From Chloroflexota bacterium (GTDB lineage: Bacteria > Chloroflexota > Anaerolineae > Anaerolineales > Anaerolineaceae): a DNA stretch of 64,000 nucleotides. A program made the position numbers and the translations under genes. Below are positions 17,404-26,474 of this stretch, piece after piece; the stretch's first letter is position 1, and each line of letters starts with the position of its first letter. The stretch is from positions 23,345 through 87,344 of the forward strand of contig JAJXZS010000020.1 in the NCBI GenBank assembly GCA_021779955.1, read 5' to 3'. The notes below the pieces were generated by a model. It did no database searches, was not told the DNA's origin, and worked only from the letters and a program-made list of their open reading frames with translations.

Positions 17404-18952
17404 GCTGTGAATCCTCAGCCGGTTTGATCCGCTTTGGCCGGTGTACGAAATCCCAGATCAGGCTGCCTGCCAGGATTGCGACCGAAGCGATACCTACCCA
17501 AGCGACCAGGCTGTAGAAACTCATATTGAGCCCAATTCCAAACTTGCGGGTGAGGTACCAGTTCGTAAATCCAAGGGTGATCGCGCCCACAACCCCAACC
17601 CAGCGCCAGAACCAGACAGGATTGACTTCTTTCACCCGCAGCCAGACCCAGGCGAAAACCATCGCCATCCAGGGCAGCAGAATAGCCCGGTAACGCGGAT
17701 TATCCCACTGGTCTCCGCCCGCCCTGGCCGATGAAACGATCGTCCACACTAAGAAGAGCATCCCTACGAGGATCAGGATCCAGTGATTCTCTTCTTTTTC
17801 CTTTCTCCAGAGCGCAAAGAAGGCATACAGGATGAAGGGAAGCATCAGCCACCAGCCGGCTGCGCGCAAGATTGCGACTACGGTCCAGAACGGGCGGCCG
17901 AAATCGGTGACGGCGGCTGGAAGCACAGGCTGGAGCAACCCGTACACGGTAACAAAGAGGATCCTCAGCTTTTCAGGGGCGCTCTCGAAAATCGCCTGCA
18001 GCATCCCTGAACCTGTCACAGATTGGTACATCGAAAAGTAGAGCGTTGGCTGCAGCCACATCCACCCTGCGATCACGGCCGCAAAACCCATGATCGCAAG
18101 CACTTCGATGCCTGTCCAGCGATTGACCTGCGTTTGTGTCGTGATCGTAAACTCAAGAACAACCAAAGCGACACAGGCGCCTGCGATGATCATCCCTGCG
18201 GGAGCCGAAAAGAGCACCAGCCCAACCACACTGCCAAGGAAGACGAGGAAAGCCTTGAGTTTGTCATACTTCCACTCGACAGCTGCCCAAAAGGCGATGC
18301 AGCCCAGGCCGATCAGGAAGGGCTCGCGCATTTGAGAGCTGCCAAGCAGTACCCCTTCGGGGTAAAGAGCAACCAGCCAGGTTGCTGCCAGCGCAAAACC
18401 GCGGCTAAAACGACCCTTCAGTGCAGACCAGAGGAAAGCCAATCCAACCGTCGACGTAAAAGCAGCGAGCAGCGTGATCAGCAGCGGCCTTGCAGCGTCC
18501 GGGCTGAAAGCCTTATAAACGAGGGCTGTAACGGCCAGCAAACCGCCATATTGATCCGATTTAAATTGACCCAGGAAACTCGAGAGAATATTGCCGCCGC
18601 TCTGTGCCAGTTGGATGGCGGCAGTATCGCGTTCATAAGCGTCTGAGTAGACGTAACCTGCAAGCTCACCGGGCGTGCCATTTCCTGCGGTGGGCAGCAT
18701 CTGGTAGATGACGATCCCCAGTAATATGCGCACGAGAAAAGCCGTGATCATGATCACAGCCAGGGCCTTCTCGCCGCTCAATCCCCGCCAGGCTCGGATG
18801 AGCCCAAAACTGCATAAAACCGCAATGACGATTGCGCCAAACGCAGCCCGCCCAAATGGAGGAGCGCTGAAGGCGGCAACGATCAATCCGACCGCTGCGC
18901 CGGCTACGAGCGAGATCCATGCATCTTTGAGCAGGTTGGCGGTTTTATTCAT
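17396..18952 (-). CDS. Multi-pass membrane protein, probable glycosyltransferase or polymerase
   Basis: A 518-aa integral membrane protein with about 11-12 helices. The long non-membrane stretch after helix 3 contains YSDAYERDTAAIQLAQSGG, placed where GT39/GT-C enzymes keep the acidic catalytic loop. RAGGDQWDNPRYRAILLPW in the second half resembles the conserved region of such lipid-linked sugar transferases. It may add a sugar from a lipid carrier or polymerise repeat units. It overlaps the GT4 gene by 8 bp. Confidence 0.7.
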   Translation of the reverse strand: MNKTANLLKDAWISLVAGAAVGLIVAAFSAPPFGRAAFGAIVIAVLCSFGLIRAWRGLSGEKALAVIMITAFLVRILLGIVIYQMLPTAGNGTPGELAGYVYSDAYERDTAAIQLAQSGGNILSSFLGQFKSDQYGGLLAVTALVYKAFSPDAARPLLITLLAAFTSTVGLAFLWSALKGRFSRGFALAATWLVALYPEGVLLGSSQMREPFLIGLGCIAFWAAVEWKYDKLKAFLVFLGSVVGLVLFSAPAGMIIAGACVALVVLEFTITTQTQVNRWTGIEVLAIMGFAAVIAGWMWLQPTLYFSMYQSVTGSGMLQAIFESAPEKLRILFVTVYGLLQPVLPAAVTDFGRPFWTVVAILRAAGWWLMLPFILYAFFALWRKEKEENHWILILVGMLFLVWTIVSSARAGGDQWDNPRYRAILLPWMAMVFAWVWLRVKEVNPVWFWRWVGVVGAITLGFTNWYLTRKFGIGLNMSFYSLVAWVGIASVAILAGSLIWDFVHRPKRIKPAEDSQHG

Positions 18953-20096
18953 GGCGCACTCTCTTTTCGGTCAGCTTCCAGGCAACTTCGATGTTCTGCA
19001 TTCGATAACGCCAGGAGTATTGCTGGACGTCCTTCAGGGCCTGAGAGCCAAGGCGCACGCGCAGAGCGTCATCCGTCGCGAGCGATTGGATGGATGATAT
19101 CCATGCATCGAGGTCGTCAGGGGGACAAAATACGGCATTCTGATCGTTAAGAACTTCGTGCAAGACAGGCAGGTCACTGGTGATAATTGCCCTGCCGCAG
19201 GCCATGTACTCGAATAATTTCATCGGGCTGGTGACTTTGGCGATGTCCCCTCCGCTCGAGCCGGCCACGCTATTGCTGTAAGGCATCAGCAGCAGGTCGG
19301 CAGTTGCTTGATAAGCAGGCAGCGAGGCGTTGTCCACAAAACCAGGTAGGGTGACATTCTCAATGTGGGCTTCATTCAGCTTATGTCGCCACTCTTCCAC
19401 ATCCCCGGGTTTGCCTCCAAGCCACAAGAACTGCTTGTCTGTGAGCTGTCTTGCGAGATCGAACAACATCTGCATACCGCGTCCCTGGTAGAAGCTGCCG
19501 CTGTAGAGCAATGTAAAACGATCCTGCAAATTCAGCCGATTACGAGCGGTTGCGGCATCCGGCAGGCCGGCATACCGCTCCAGGTCGACGCCGTCCGGTG
19601 CAACGTACACGATCTCATCCGGGATTTTTTCGCCCAATTGCTCTTCACACAGATTTCTCAGCGAGTGGGTGATAAACACGATCAACTTACGGATGGGTTC
19701 GTGAACGAACTTCTTAAAATGTTCAGGCCCATGCTTTCCAGTTGGGACTTCATGCATTTCAAGGATGGTGGGATAGCCGTAGAAAGCAGATGTGCGCGCT
19801 GCCTGCAGCATCCGGGTGTAAATGAGGTCGGCTTCCCATTTGATGGACATGTTGACCGCGGGGATGAAGAAATCGAGGTAATGGGCAGGAGGCCAGGAAT
19901 GCAGCCAGCGGATATCGAATTGCGTGTCCAGGCCATACAACGCCGTTAACTCACCCCAAGTATGCTCAGATCGTCCCGGAACATACAACTTTACCTCATG
20001 CTCATTTTGCTTTAGCGCCTGGCACACCTTCATCACCTGGATCGAGTTTGCTCTGGTGGATGGGATTTGAGCAGCGGCAATGTACGCGATTTTCAT
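18945..20096 (-). CDS. Glycosyltransferase family 4
   Basis: A GT-B fold glycosyltransferase of 383 aa acting in the cytoplasm on a lipid-linked glycan. The N-terminal Rossmann domain opens MKIAYIAAAQIPS. The C-terminal nucleotide-sugar site is seen as YSGSFYQGRG, LPGFVDN and SPMKLFEYMACGRAIITSD, where the Glu of FEYMA is the family EX7E region. The start makes an ATGA overlap with the flippase gene's stop. Donor and acceptor sugars are unknown. Confidence 0.9.
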   Translation of the reverse strand: MKIAYIAAAQIPSTRANSIQVMKVCQALKQNEHEVKLYVPGRSEHTWGELTALYGLDTQFDIRWLHSWPPAHYLDFFIPAVNMSIKWEADLIYTRMLQAARTSAFYGYPTILEMHEVPTGKHGPEHFKKFVHEPIRKLIVFITHSLRNLCEEQLGEKIPDEIVYVAPDGVDLERYAGLPDAATARNRLNLQDRFTLLYSGSFYQGRGMQMLFDLARQLTDKQFLWLGGKPGDVEEWRHKLNEAHIENVTLPGFVDNASLPAYQATADLLLMPYSNSVAGSSGGDIAKVTSPMKLFEYMACGRAIITSDLPVLHEVLNDQNAVFCPPDDLDAWISSIQSLATDDALRVRLGSQALKDVQQYSWRYRMQNIEVAWKLTEKRVRHE

Positions 20097-21463
20097 GATT
20101 GCACCAATTCAGGTTCAAGCTTCTCAGATTTGCGTACCAGAAGCAGCCCAATTGCAGCGATCGCGCCAACCGATAGAATAAGATTGCCCGCCAGCAGAGC
20201 GGCAGCTCCGTTGATGCCGAACGCCGGAATCACCGCGAAAGAAAGGATGATCTTCACGACCATGGAACCTGCCATAATCAATAAAGGCGTATTCGGCCTG
20301 GTGAATGCCAGGAGCAGCGAGCGGTTCCAGAATACAATGTTCGAAACTCCAAACCCCAGGATCAGAATGACCAGCGCGGAGTACCCGCCGACAAAATCTG
20401 CACCGTAGAAGGTTGAGAGCACCCAGCGGCCAAGCAACAACGTTCCAAGGAGCCCTACCGCGCTCCACGCGAGCGAAATGAGTGAAACCCGCTTGAGTAG
20501 CTGCTTGAGCTCGCTCCATTTCTTCGCCACTACGCTCCGAGTTATTTCAGGGAATGTCGTGGCGAGGAAAGCGGATACAGGCAGCATAAACGGGCTGACG
20601 ATACCCAGGGCAACCTTGTATAGGCCAACCGCGCTCGTACCGAGGAAAAGACCCACCCAGAGGGCTTCACTTCCTGTGGCAAGCATCTTTACCGTTCCGT
20701 TGAGATTGGTGCTCACGGCGAATTTGGCCATGTCCTTGAAAGATGGAAGCTGCGAAAGCGGCGCACGCCACCAACCCGCTTTCAAATGCCGGTTGAGATA
20801 GAGGACTGCCATCAGGATGGGAGCAATTCCGGTGATTAATTTGCCGATAAGGTAAGCCCAGAGAACGAAGAGGAAATCCGCTTTAATCAAGAAGGCAACG
20901 AGAATGAGCGCCGCTGTAACTCCGCCCTGGATCAGGTTGATGGCCGCCTGTGTGCGGAAATGATTGGTTATCTGCAAGATCCCGTTTGCGGTCTCCGAGG
21001 TCAACTGCGCCAGGATGGAAAGTCCGAACAAGCGTACGAGACCGATCACCGTTGGGTCGCCTGCATAAGCTCCTGCAAACAGGCTCACTCCCAAAGGAGC
21101 AAGCAGATACAGTGCCACAAAGGCCAGGATCGAGGTAATCCCTTCCGTAAGCGCAGCGGCTTTGACGACCGCTCCTGCCCTGTCGATGTTGCGGTCGTTG
21201 AGCTCTTTTCCCATGAAACGCACGATGAATTCACCCATGCGAAAAGAAAAGAGTTGGTTGACGTTCGTCACAAATGTGGTGATGATGCCCAGGAGTCCAA
21301 GCAACTCGACGCCAAGCAGTCGGGCAGCAAAGATGCTTTGAACGAAGGAGAAAACGGTTGTCGCCGATTGTGAGCTAAATAAATAACTTGTGTTGCGCAG
21401 CACCCTACGCAGCACGGTATCTTCTTTCAGCACTCTGGAAATTCTTGCTGCAATCGGATTCAT
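20093..21463 (-). CDS. Oligosaccharide flippase family protein
   Basis: A 456-aa membrane protein of the Wzx/MATE-like type that probably flips lipid-linked glycan across the membrane. It has about 12-14 helices, opening with RNTSYLFSSQSATTVFSFVQ and containing the amphipathic RMGEFIVRFMGKE loop typical of polysaccharide exporters. The start at 21463 forms an ATGA overlap with the epimerase gene; the open frame up to 21556 is not needed. It sits between sugar-nucleotide genes and a GT4, as expected for a Wzx. Confidence 0.88.
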   Translation of the reverse strand: MNPIAARISRVLKEDTVLRRVLRNTSYLFSSQSATTVFSFVQSIFAARLLGVELLGLLGIITTFVTNVNQLFSFRMGEFIVRFMGKELNDRNIDRAGAVVKAAALTEGITSILAFVALYLLAPLGVSLFAGAYAGDPTVIGLVRLFGLSILAQLTSETANGILQITNHFRTQAAINLIQGGVTAALILVAFLIKADFLFVLWAYLIGKLITGIAPILMAVLYLNRHLKAGWWRAPLSQLPSFKDMAKFAVSTNLNGTVKMLATGSEALWVGLFLGTSAVGLYKVALGIVSPFMLPVSAFLATTFPEITRSVVAKKWSELKQLLKRVSLISLAWSAVGLLGTLLLGRWVLSTFYGADFVGGYSALVILILGFGVSNIVFWNRSLLLAFTRPNTPLLIMAGSMVVKIILSFAVIPAFGINGAAALLAGNLILSVGAIAAIGLLLVRKSEKLEPELVQS

Positions 21464-22437
21464 GGGGTCAAAATATCGCTTGCCCAGGTTCTTTCCTTGA
21501 CATACCAATCCACCAGAGCGGAGACGCCTTGTTCCAGTGAGACCTGCGGTTCCCATCCCAACATATGCCTGGCTTTATCCACATTCGCCAGGTTGGCATT
21601 GACGTCTGCAGGATGCCTCTCGATGTATTCGACATTGGCTTTCTTGCCCAGCCTTACTTCGATCATCGAAAGCAGGTCATTCATATTGATCGGTTCATGC
21701 CCGCCCAGATTGATAATCTCGTAGCCTAACGGGCGTAAACCTGCGATCACGCCACGCGCAATGTCGTCGACGTAAGTGAAACCGCGCATCTGACTGCCGT
21801 CGCCGGTGATGGCAACCTTTCTGCCTTCCGCCACCCACTGGGTGAAGCGGAACATCACCATATCTGGCCGGCCTGCAGGACCATAGACGGTGAAGAAGCG
21901 GAAAATGGTTGCATCCAGGCCGTACAGGTGATGGTACACATAGGTCATCACCTCGGCGGCTTTTTTGCTAGCCGCGTAAATCTGCAAGGGGCGGCTCGAA
22001 TCGGCGTCTTCGGTGGTGGGCAGCGGAGGATTGGCGCCATAGATACTCGAAGTCGATGCAAGGATGATCTTCTTGTTTCCATACTTGCGGCACCATTCGA
22101 GCACATTCAGGGTGCCATTGGCATTGTTCTGTAAATAGACTTCAGGGATCTCGCCCGCCTGGCGGACCCCGGCCCGCGCAGCAAGGTGGATCACTGCTTC
22201 GATATCGGGGTGCGCATCGGAAATATCGTAAAACGTCTGCACATCGCAGATATCCCGCTGAATAAAGTGGAATCCGCTCACCCTTCTAAGCTGATCGAGG
22301 CGCCAGATCTTCATGCGCACGTCGTAGCTGTCGTTCAGGTTGTCGACGCCGATCACCTGGTGACCCTGTTCACACAGCATTTCTGAAACTCTACGGCCGA
22401 TAAATCCGGCTGCCCCGGTGAGCAGATACTTTGCCAT
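21460..22437 (-). CDS. NAD-dependent epimerase, UDP-glucuronate 4-epimerase-like
   Basis: An extended SDR of 325 aa. The NAD loop is TGAAGFIGRRV at residues 7-17, the catalytic triad includes Ser in STSSIYG and YAASK, and DNLNDSYDVRMK plus FFTVYGPAGRPDMV match UDP-glucuronate 4-epimerases. Together with the dehydrogenase upstream it would make UDP-galacturonate or a related uronic acid for the polysaccharide. It overlaps the dehydrogenase stop as TAATG. Confidence 0.88.
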   Translation of the reverse strand: MAKYLLTGAAGFIGRRVSEMLCEQGHQVIGVDNLNDSYDVRMKIWRLDQLRRVSGFHFIQRDICDVQTFYDISDAHPDIEAVIHLAARAGVRQAGEIPEVYLQNNANGTLNVLEWCRKYGNKKIILASTSSIYGANPPLPTTEDADSSRPLQIYAASKKAAEVMTYVYHHLYGLDATIFRFFTVYGPAGRPDMVMFRFTQWVAEGRKVAITGDGSQMRGFTYVDDIARGVIAGLRPLGYEIINLGGHEPINMNDLLSMIEVRLGKKANVEYIERHPADVNANLANVDKARHMLGWEPQVSLEQGVSALVDWYVKERTWASDILTP

Positions 22438-23753
22438 TAGAGTCGCACCACTTTCGGATTGTTGTAGCCTGCTTTGCCCAGCGCGTTTCGCGTATCAACG
22501 ATCAACTGCGCAGAATCGAGCAGTTTGGCATAATCGTACACTTTGTGGTTGGTGATAATCACCACGCAATCGGATTCTCTGACAGCTTTGTCCAGATCTT
22601 TTACGCTCTTGCGCGTCTCATCTTCCAATTTAAGAGTCGGGATATAGGGGTCGTGATATTCGACCAAAGCACCTTTTTGCTCGAGCAGAAGCATCACGTC
22701 CAGCGCCTTCGATTCGCGCAGATCATCGATATCAGGCTTATACGCAGCCCCAAGCACGAGCACCTTGCTCCCATTAAGCGGTTTCTTGCGGCTGTTGAGC
22801 GCATCGGTGATTCGAGTGATTACAAAACGAGGCATGCCTGAATTGATCTCGTTGGCCAGGTCAATGAAACGGGCAGTGTAATTCAACGAGCGCAGCTTCC
22901 AGGAGAGATACAGCGGGTCGATGGGAATGCAATGCCCGCCCAGGCCGGGACCTGGCTGGAATTTCATAAATCCGAAAGGCTTTGTCCCTGCTGCGTCGAT
23001 AACTTCCCACACGTCCACGCCGAGACGATCGCACATCAGGGCAAGTTCGTTCACGAGCCCAATGTTGATCATGCGGAAGGTATTCTCGAGCAGCTTTGCC
23101 ATTTCCGCCACCTCGGTCGAGGTCACGGGAACGATGGCATCGAGCGCCTTGCTGTACCAGGCGGCTGCCACTTCGGTACAGGCTGGGGTCATACCACCCA
23201 CGACCTTCGGAGTGTTCTTGGTGGTCCAGTCTTTGCGGCCGGGGTCCACCCGCTCGGGGGAGAAGGCGACAAATAAATCCTCGCCAACCTTCAAGCCGCT
23301 TTTTTCAGTGAGCACGGGCAGCACCATTTCGCGCGTCGTACCGGGGTAAGTGGAACTCTCCAGAACCACAACCATGCCGGCGTGCACGTATGGCGCCAGG
23401 CTGTTGGTGGCATTGGCAATAAACGAGAGATCGGGGTCGCCGGTCTTGCTCATTGGGGTGGGGACACAGATGGATACGGCGTCCACATCACGCAGCACGC
23501 TGTAATCCGTCGTGCCCTTGAGCTTGCCTTGTTTGACCAGCGCTGCAACGTGCTCGGTCGACACATCCATGATGTAGCTCTCGCCGCGGCTGATGCTGTC
23601 CATCTTGGATTGAATTGGATCTACGCCGATGACCTCGAACCCGGCGTCGGCAAAAACTGTCGCCAGCGGCAAGCCAACATATCCCATCCCCACGACAGCC
23701 ACGCGGGCGCTGCGATCTTCGAACTTCTTGATCAACTGTTCTTTGATAGTCAT
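22437..23753 (-). CDS. Nucleotide-sugar dehydrogenase (UDP-GlcNAc/UDP-Glc 6-dehydrogenase family)
   Basis: Oxidises C6 of a UDP-sugar to the uronic acid with two NAD+. The 438-aa protein has the Rossmann loop VVGMGYVGLPLA, SSTYPGTT, the central-domain block LLENTFRMINIGLVNELA, and the catalytic Cys in GGHCIPIDPLYL. The last block favours the WbpA-like branch (UDP-N-acetylhexosamine) over classical UDP-glucose dehydrogenases, though this is not certain. The start at 23753 is chosen for alignment; an ATG at 23771 is possible. Confidence 0.9.
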   Translation of the reverse strand: MTIKEQLIKKFEDRSARVAVVGMGYVGLPLATVFADAGFEVIGVDPIQSKMDSISRGESYIMDVSTEHVAALVKQGKLKGTTDYSVLRDVDAVSICVPTPMSKTGDPDLSFIANATNSLAPYVHAGMVVVLESSTYPGTTREMVLPVLTEKSGLKVGEDLFVAFSPERVDPGRKDWTTKNTPKVVGGMTPACTEVAAAWYSKALDAIVPVTSTEVAEMAKLLENTFRMINIGLVNELALMCDRLGVDVWEVIDAAGTKPFGFMKFQPGPGLGGHCIPIDPLYLSWKLRSLNYTARFIDLANEINSGMPRFVITRITDALNSRKKPLNGSKVLVLGAAYKPDIDDLRESKALDVMLLLEQKGALVEYHDPYIPTLKLEDETRKSVKDLDKAVRESDCVVIITNHKVYDYAKLLDSAQLIVDTRNALGKAGYNNPKVVRL

Positions 23754-23773
23754 TAACGGTCTCTTTTCCATCC

Positions 23774-24427
23774 CTAGAATAAACTCAATTGCTGAGAGGT
23801 GTCTTCAGGTGGTTTGGGTTCCTGCCGGGTATCCGGGGCTTCCTGATCGGCCTTCTTATGCCCATCCTTGCGCGCCTGTTCGATCGCTGCCGGAAGCTTC
23901 TTGAAATCCTGCACCACCGTCGTTTTGAGTGAGGGTTGGTGCAAAGCTGCAGCCGGATGGTACATGGGCACGATCAATCTGCCATTTACCCAGGTGGCTC
24001 TTCCGTGTACTTCGCTGATCCTTGCGAAGGGCATGAACTTTGCCATCGAGTAGCGTCCGAGTGTGACGATGATGCATGGATCGATGGCTTCGATCTGCCT
24101 TTCGAGATATCCATTGCAGGCGGTTAATTCTTCAGGCAGCGGATCACGATTACCTGGCGGCCTGCACTTGACAACGTTGGTGATGAACACCTGTTCGCGC
24201 TTCAAATTCACTTCCGCAAGCAGTTCCTCGAGGAACTTACCCGCCTGACCGACGAAAGGTCTCCCCTGCTCATTTTCATAGAAACCCGGACCTTCCCCGA
24301 TAAACATTATCTCGGAATCTGCAGGTCCCTCGCCCGGTACAGCATTCTTGCGCGAAAAATGTAAAGCGCATTTCTCGCAAACTTTCACCTGTGCGGCTAC
24401 TTCTGCAAGCGTGTCCATGGTGTTCAA
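23774..24427 (-). CDS. udg: Family 4 uracil-DNA glycosylase (Fe-S), with C-terminal clamp-binding motif
   Basis: Removes uracil from DNA. The 217-aa protein has the four Cys ligands of a [4Fe-4S] cluster (CEKC at residues 17-20, KCRPPGNRDP, and the Cys of TACNGYL), the active-site loop GEGPGFYENEQGRPFVG, and the HPAAAL motif. A Lys/Glu/Pro-rich tail ends in QQLSLF at the very C-terminus, which fits the bacterial sliding-clamp binding consensus QL(S/D)LF. The start is TTG with AGGAGG 6 bp upstream. It lies 20 bp before the sugar dehydrogenase and is probably cotranscribed with it. Confidence 0.92.
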   Translation of the reverse strand: MNTMDTLAEVAAQVKVCEKCALHFSRKNAVPGEGPADSEIMFIGEGPGFYENEQGRPFVGQAGKFLEELLAEVNLKREQVFITNVVKCRPPGNRDPLPEELTACNGYLERQIEAIDPCIIVTLGRYSMAKFMPFARISEVHGRATWVNGRLIVPMYHPAAALHQPSLKTTVVQDFKKLPAAIEQARKDGHKKADQEAPDTRQEPKPPEDTSQQLSLF

Positions 24428-24471
24428 GAGTAACCTCCTGAATTCAGGCTGAGACTGAGGTTTATTTTACC

Positions 24472-24954
24472 TTACCCGAGCGAATCCAGGAATTCGGACT
24501 CGATCGGTTCGAGATTCATCAACACGGCATCTTCCTGCGTATCAGAGTAATAATGCGGCCGGATGCCGACTTCTTTGAAACCGAATTTCGCATACATAAC
24601 CCTTGCTGCCTGGTTGGTCTCACGAACTTCAAGGAAGGCGTGCACTGCCCCGGATTTAACAGCATCCTTAAGCAGGGCTGCCATCAATTTCTCGCCGACT
24701 TTCATCTTGCGGAATTCGGGCAGCACGGCAATCGTAGCGATGTGGATCTCGTCGATGATGAACCACACCACTGCCATGCCGATGACCTTTGCATCTAGCT
24801 CACCTGACGGATATTCGGCCACCCAGCAGCGTGAGGTATCGTCGTGAGTGAGCTCATATTGAAAGGAACTGGGCGGCCAGGGCAGCGTAAAAGAGATTCT
24901 ATCGATCGCCATCACCTGCTCGAGGTCAGCGCTCCGCATCCTGCGTATGATCAC
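24472..24954 (-). CDS. rimI: Ribosomal-protein-alanine N-acetyltransferase
   Basis: GNAT acetyltransferase expected to acetylate the N-terminus of ribosomal protein S18. The core shows the acetyl-CoA region IATIAVLPEFRKMKVGEKLM, then EVRETNQAARVMYAKFGF, which is the RimI signature. A GTG at 24954 is chosen so that the protein begins VIIRRMRSADLEQV as in the family. The frame is open to 25125 and starts inside tsaB (ATG at 25008) cannot be excluded. Third gene of a tsaE-tsaB-rimI cluster. Confidence 0.85.
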   Translation of the reverse strand: MIIRRMRSADLEQVMAIDRISFTLPWPPSSFQYELTHDDTSRCWVAEYPSGELDAKVIGMAVVWFIIDEIHIATIAVLPEFRKMKVGEKLMAALLKDAVKSGAVHAFLEVRETNQAARVMYAKFGFKEVGIRPHYYSDTQEDAVLMNLEPIESEFLDSLG

Positions 24955-24976
24955 CTTCGCGAGATCGACGTACGGC

Positions 24977-25645
24977 TCAGTCAGGGATCGCCTCCGCAAC
25001 GTGCACATAGATCGGCGCCAGCGATACCGGCTCGTCGACGTCATGCGCTTCCCAACGCTTCCATGCCAATTCAGCCAGGAAGGCGGGCCTGCGCACGCAT
25101 TGTGCAGGAGATGCCAGGATGGCATTCTTCCATTTGCGTCCGAGGTGCTGCCGTTCTTCAGGATTCATCTCGCCGCAAATGTAAGTTGGACTGTGAATGC
25201 CGTCCGAAAGCTCTTCGGCGGTCATGATACCGGGTTTATCCTGTGACTTCCATGATCCATCTACCACTGTGTAGTGAACCACTGCCATGCGGCCACGCCC
25301 CGCGGGGAGCAGGGCAAGCATCGGCATCTCGCTCAAGGGCTGCGCAGCAGCAAGAAAATCAAGTGTGGGAATGCCAATGATGGGTATGTGCAGCGAAAGC
25401 GCCAGGCCTTTGACCACCGCCAGCCCGATGCGCAGGCTGGTAAATGAACCGGGGCCCAGCGCACAAGCGAGCACGGTCAGTTCGGCAGGTTTGATCGCAG
25501 TGTGGCGCAGCAATTCGTCGATCGCAGGGGCAAGCTCCACGGTGTGATGGCTGTGGGTCTGCCAGACTGATTCAGCGCGCACTTCAGTTCCATCATACAA
25601 AGCCAGGCCCATCATCTGGGTGGACGTGTCTACCGCTAACAGCAT
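24977..25645 (-). CDS. tsaB: tRNA threonylcarbamoyladenosine biosynthesis protein TsaB
   Basis: Scaffold partner of TsaD/TsaE in making the t6A37 modification of ANN-decoding tRNAs. The 223-aa protein begins MLLAVDTSTQMMGLALYDG (ASKHA fold) and has GPGSFTSLRIGL. The start at 25645 has GGAGG 5 bp upstream, and the stop of tsaE abuts it. TsaD is not in the window. Confidence 0.92.
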   Translation of the reverse strand: MLLAVDTSTQMMGLALYDGTEVRAESVWQTHSHHTVELAPAIDELLRHTAIKPAELTVLACALGPGSFTSLRIGLAVVKGLALSLHIPIIGIPTLDFLAAAQPLSEMPMLALLPAGRGRMAVVHYTVVDGSWKSQDKPGIMTAEELSDGIHSPTYICGEMNPEERQHLGRKWKNAILASPAQCVRRPAFLAELAWKRWEAHDVDEPVSLAPIYVHVAEAIPD

Positions 25646-25646
25646 A

Positions 25647-26141
25647 CTATCCTCCAAATGCCAGATGGCGGAATTCGCTCATCATTTCCTGATAACGTTT
25701 GCCAATGGGGATAAAAATCATGTTGCGCTGCTCGTCCCCTACCCAGGTCAGTTCCAGGGTCAGGCGTTCATGCGGCAGCACACCCGAAATCCTTTCAGCC
25801 CAGTCAACCAGCAGCGTGCCGCTCTCAAGCATCGAATCGATGTCGAGATCTTCGGCTTCAGACCCGGATTGCATTCTGTAGGCATCCATGTGATGCAATT
25901 GAGTTCCATCCGGCCGCCGGTATTGGTTCACAAGCACAAAGGTTGGGCTGGAAACGGAATCTGTGGAACCCCAACCCCTGGCAACTCCCTGGATGAAAGT
26001 GGTCTTGCCCGAACCCAAATCTCCGGTCAAGGCGATGATATCGCCTACACGCAAAAGACTGCCCAGGCGCATCCCCAGGCGGCGGGTTTGGTCTGCGCTA
26101 CGCGATGTAAAATCCAGGCTGTTATCGGAAAGAATTGGCAT
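25647..26141 (-). CDS. tsaE: tRNA threonylcarbamoyladenosine biosynthesis ATPase TsaE
   Basis: P-loop ATPase that drives the t6A complex. The 164-aa protein has Walker A GDLGSGKTT (about residues 40-48), the conserved SSPTFVLVNQY and HHMDAYR, and a Walker B-like LLVDWAER. First gene of tsaE-tsaB-rimI. Confidence 0.93.
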   Translation of the reverse strand: MPILSDNSLDFTSRSADQTRRLGMRLGSLLRVGDIIALTGDLGSGKTTFIQGVARGWGSTDSVSSPTFVLVNQYRRPDGTQLHHMDAYRMQSGSEAEDLDIDSMLESGTLLVDWAERISGVLPHERLTLELTWVGDEQRNMIFIPIGKRYQEMMSEFRHLAFGG

Positions 26142-26203
26142 ACGTGATTATTATAACGGTATTCCCGAAGCGCGAAGCGTCATCAGAAGAATCCTTCTGC
26201 TTA

Positions 26204-26413
26204 TTAAGAGGAAGGAACCTCATCCTGCGCGCGTTTGACGAAAGCCTTCATGCGGTGCGCCAGGTCACGGCGGCTTAACATCACACGGCGTTGGCAGGTC
26301 AGGCATTCCAATCCAATATCCGCTCCGAGGCGGATGATCTTCCACTCGTATCCGCCACAGGGATGGGGCTTTCGCAGGCGAACGACATCGCCGATCTGAT
26401 AGTCCGGAAACAT
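26204..26413 (-). CDS. DUF951 family protein
   Basis: A 69-aa protein of the DUF951 family: [17 protein letters not shown], then [19 protein letters not shown] with a zinc-ribbon-like set of Cys residues, then a basic helix. The family is often found near ParB or ribosome genes and is probably a nucleic-acid-binding protein; function is not established. The start at 26413 agrees with the family. A TATAAT box lies 6 bp upstream of it, so the mRNA may be leaderless. Confidence 0.82.
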   Translation of the reverse strand: MFPDYQIGDVVRLRKPHPCGGYEWKIIRLGADIGLECLTCQRRVMLSRRDLAHRMKAFVKRAQDEVPSS

Positions 26414-26419
26414 ATTGGC

Positions 26420-26439
26420 ATTATATCCCATGTTATAAT
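26420..26439. promoter_or_regulatory. Divergent -10 boxes between DUF951 gene and M50 protease gene
   Basis: TATAAT occurs on the minus strand at 26420-26425 and on the plus strand at 26434-26439, back to back. The minus-strand box would place the transcript start at or next to the DUF951 ATG. Matching -35 boxes are poor, so this is a candidate only. Confidence 0.4.
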
Positions 26440-26474
26440 CGTAAAAACGTGTATATGAAGAGAAACGAGGCGCC

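Noticed and set aside
18023..18646. 207-codon frame opposite the membrane glycosyltransferase
   Set aside because: Complement of hydrophobic codons gives Arg/Gln-rich sequence; no ribosome-binding site or family.
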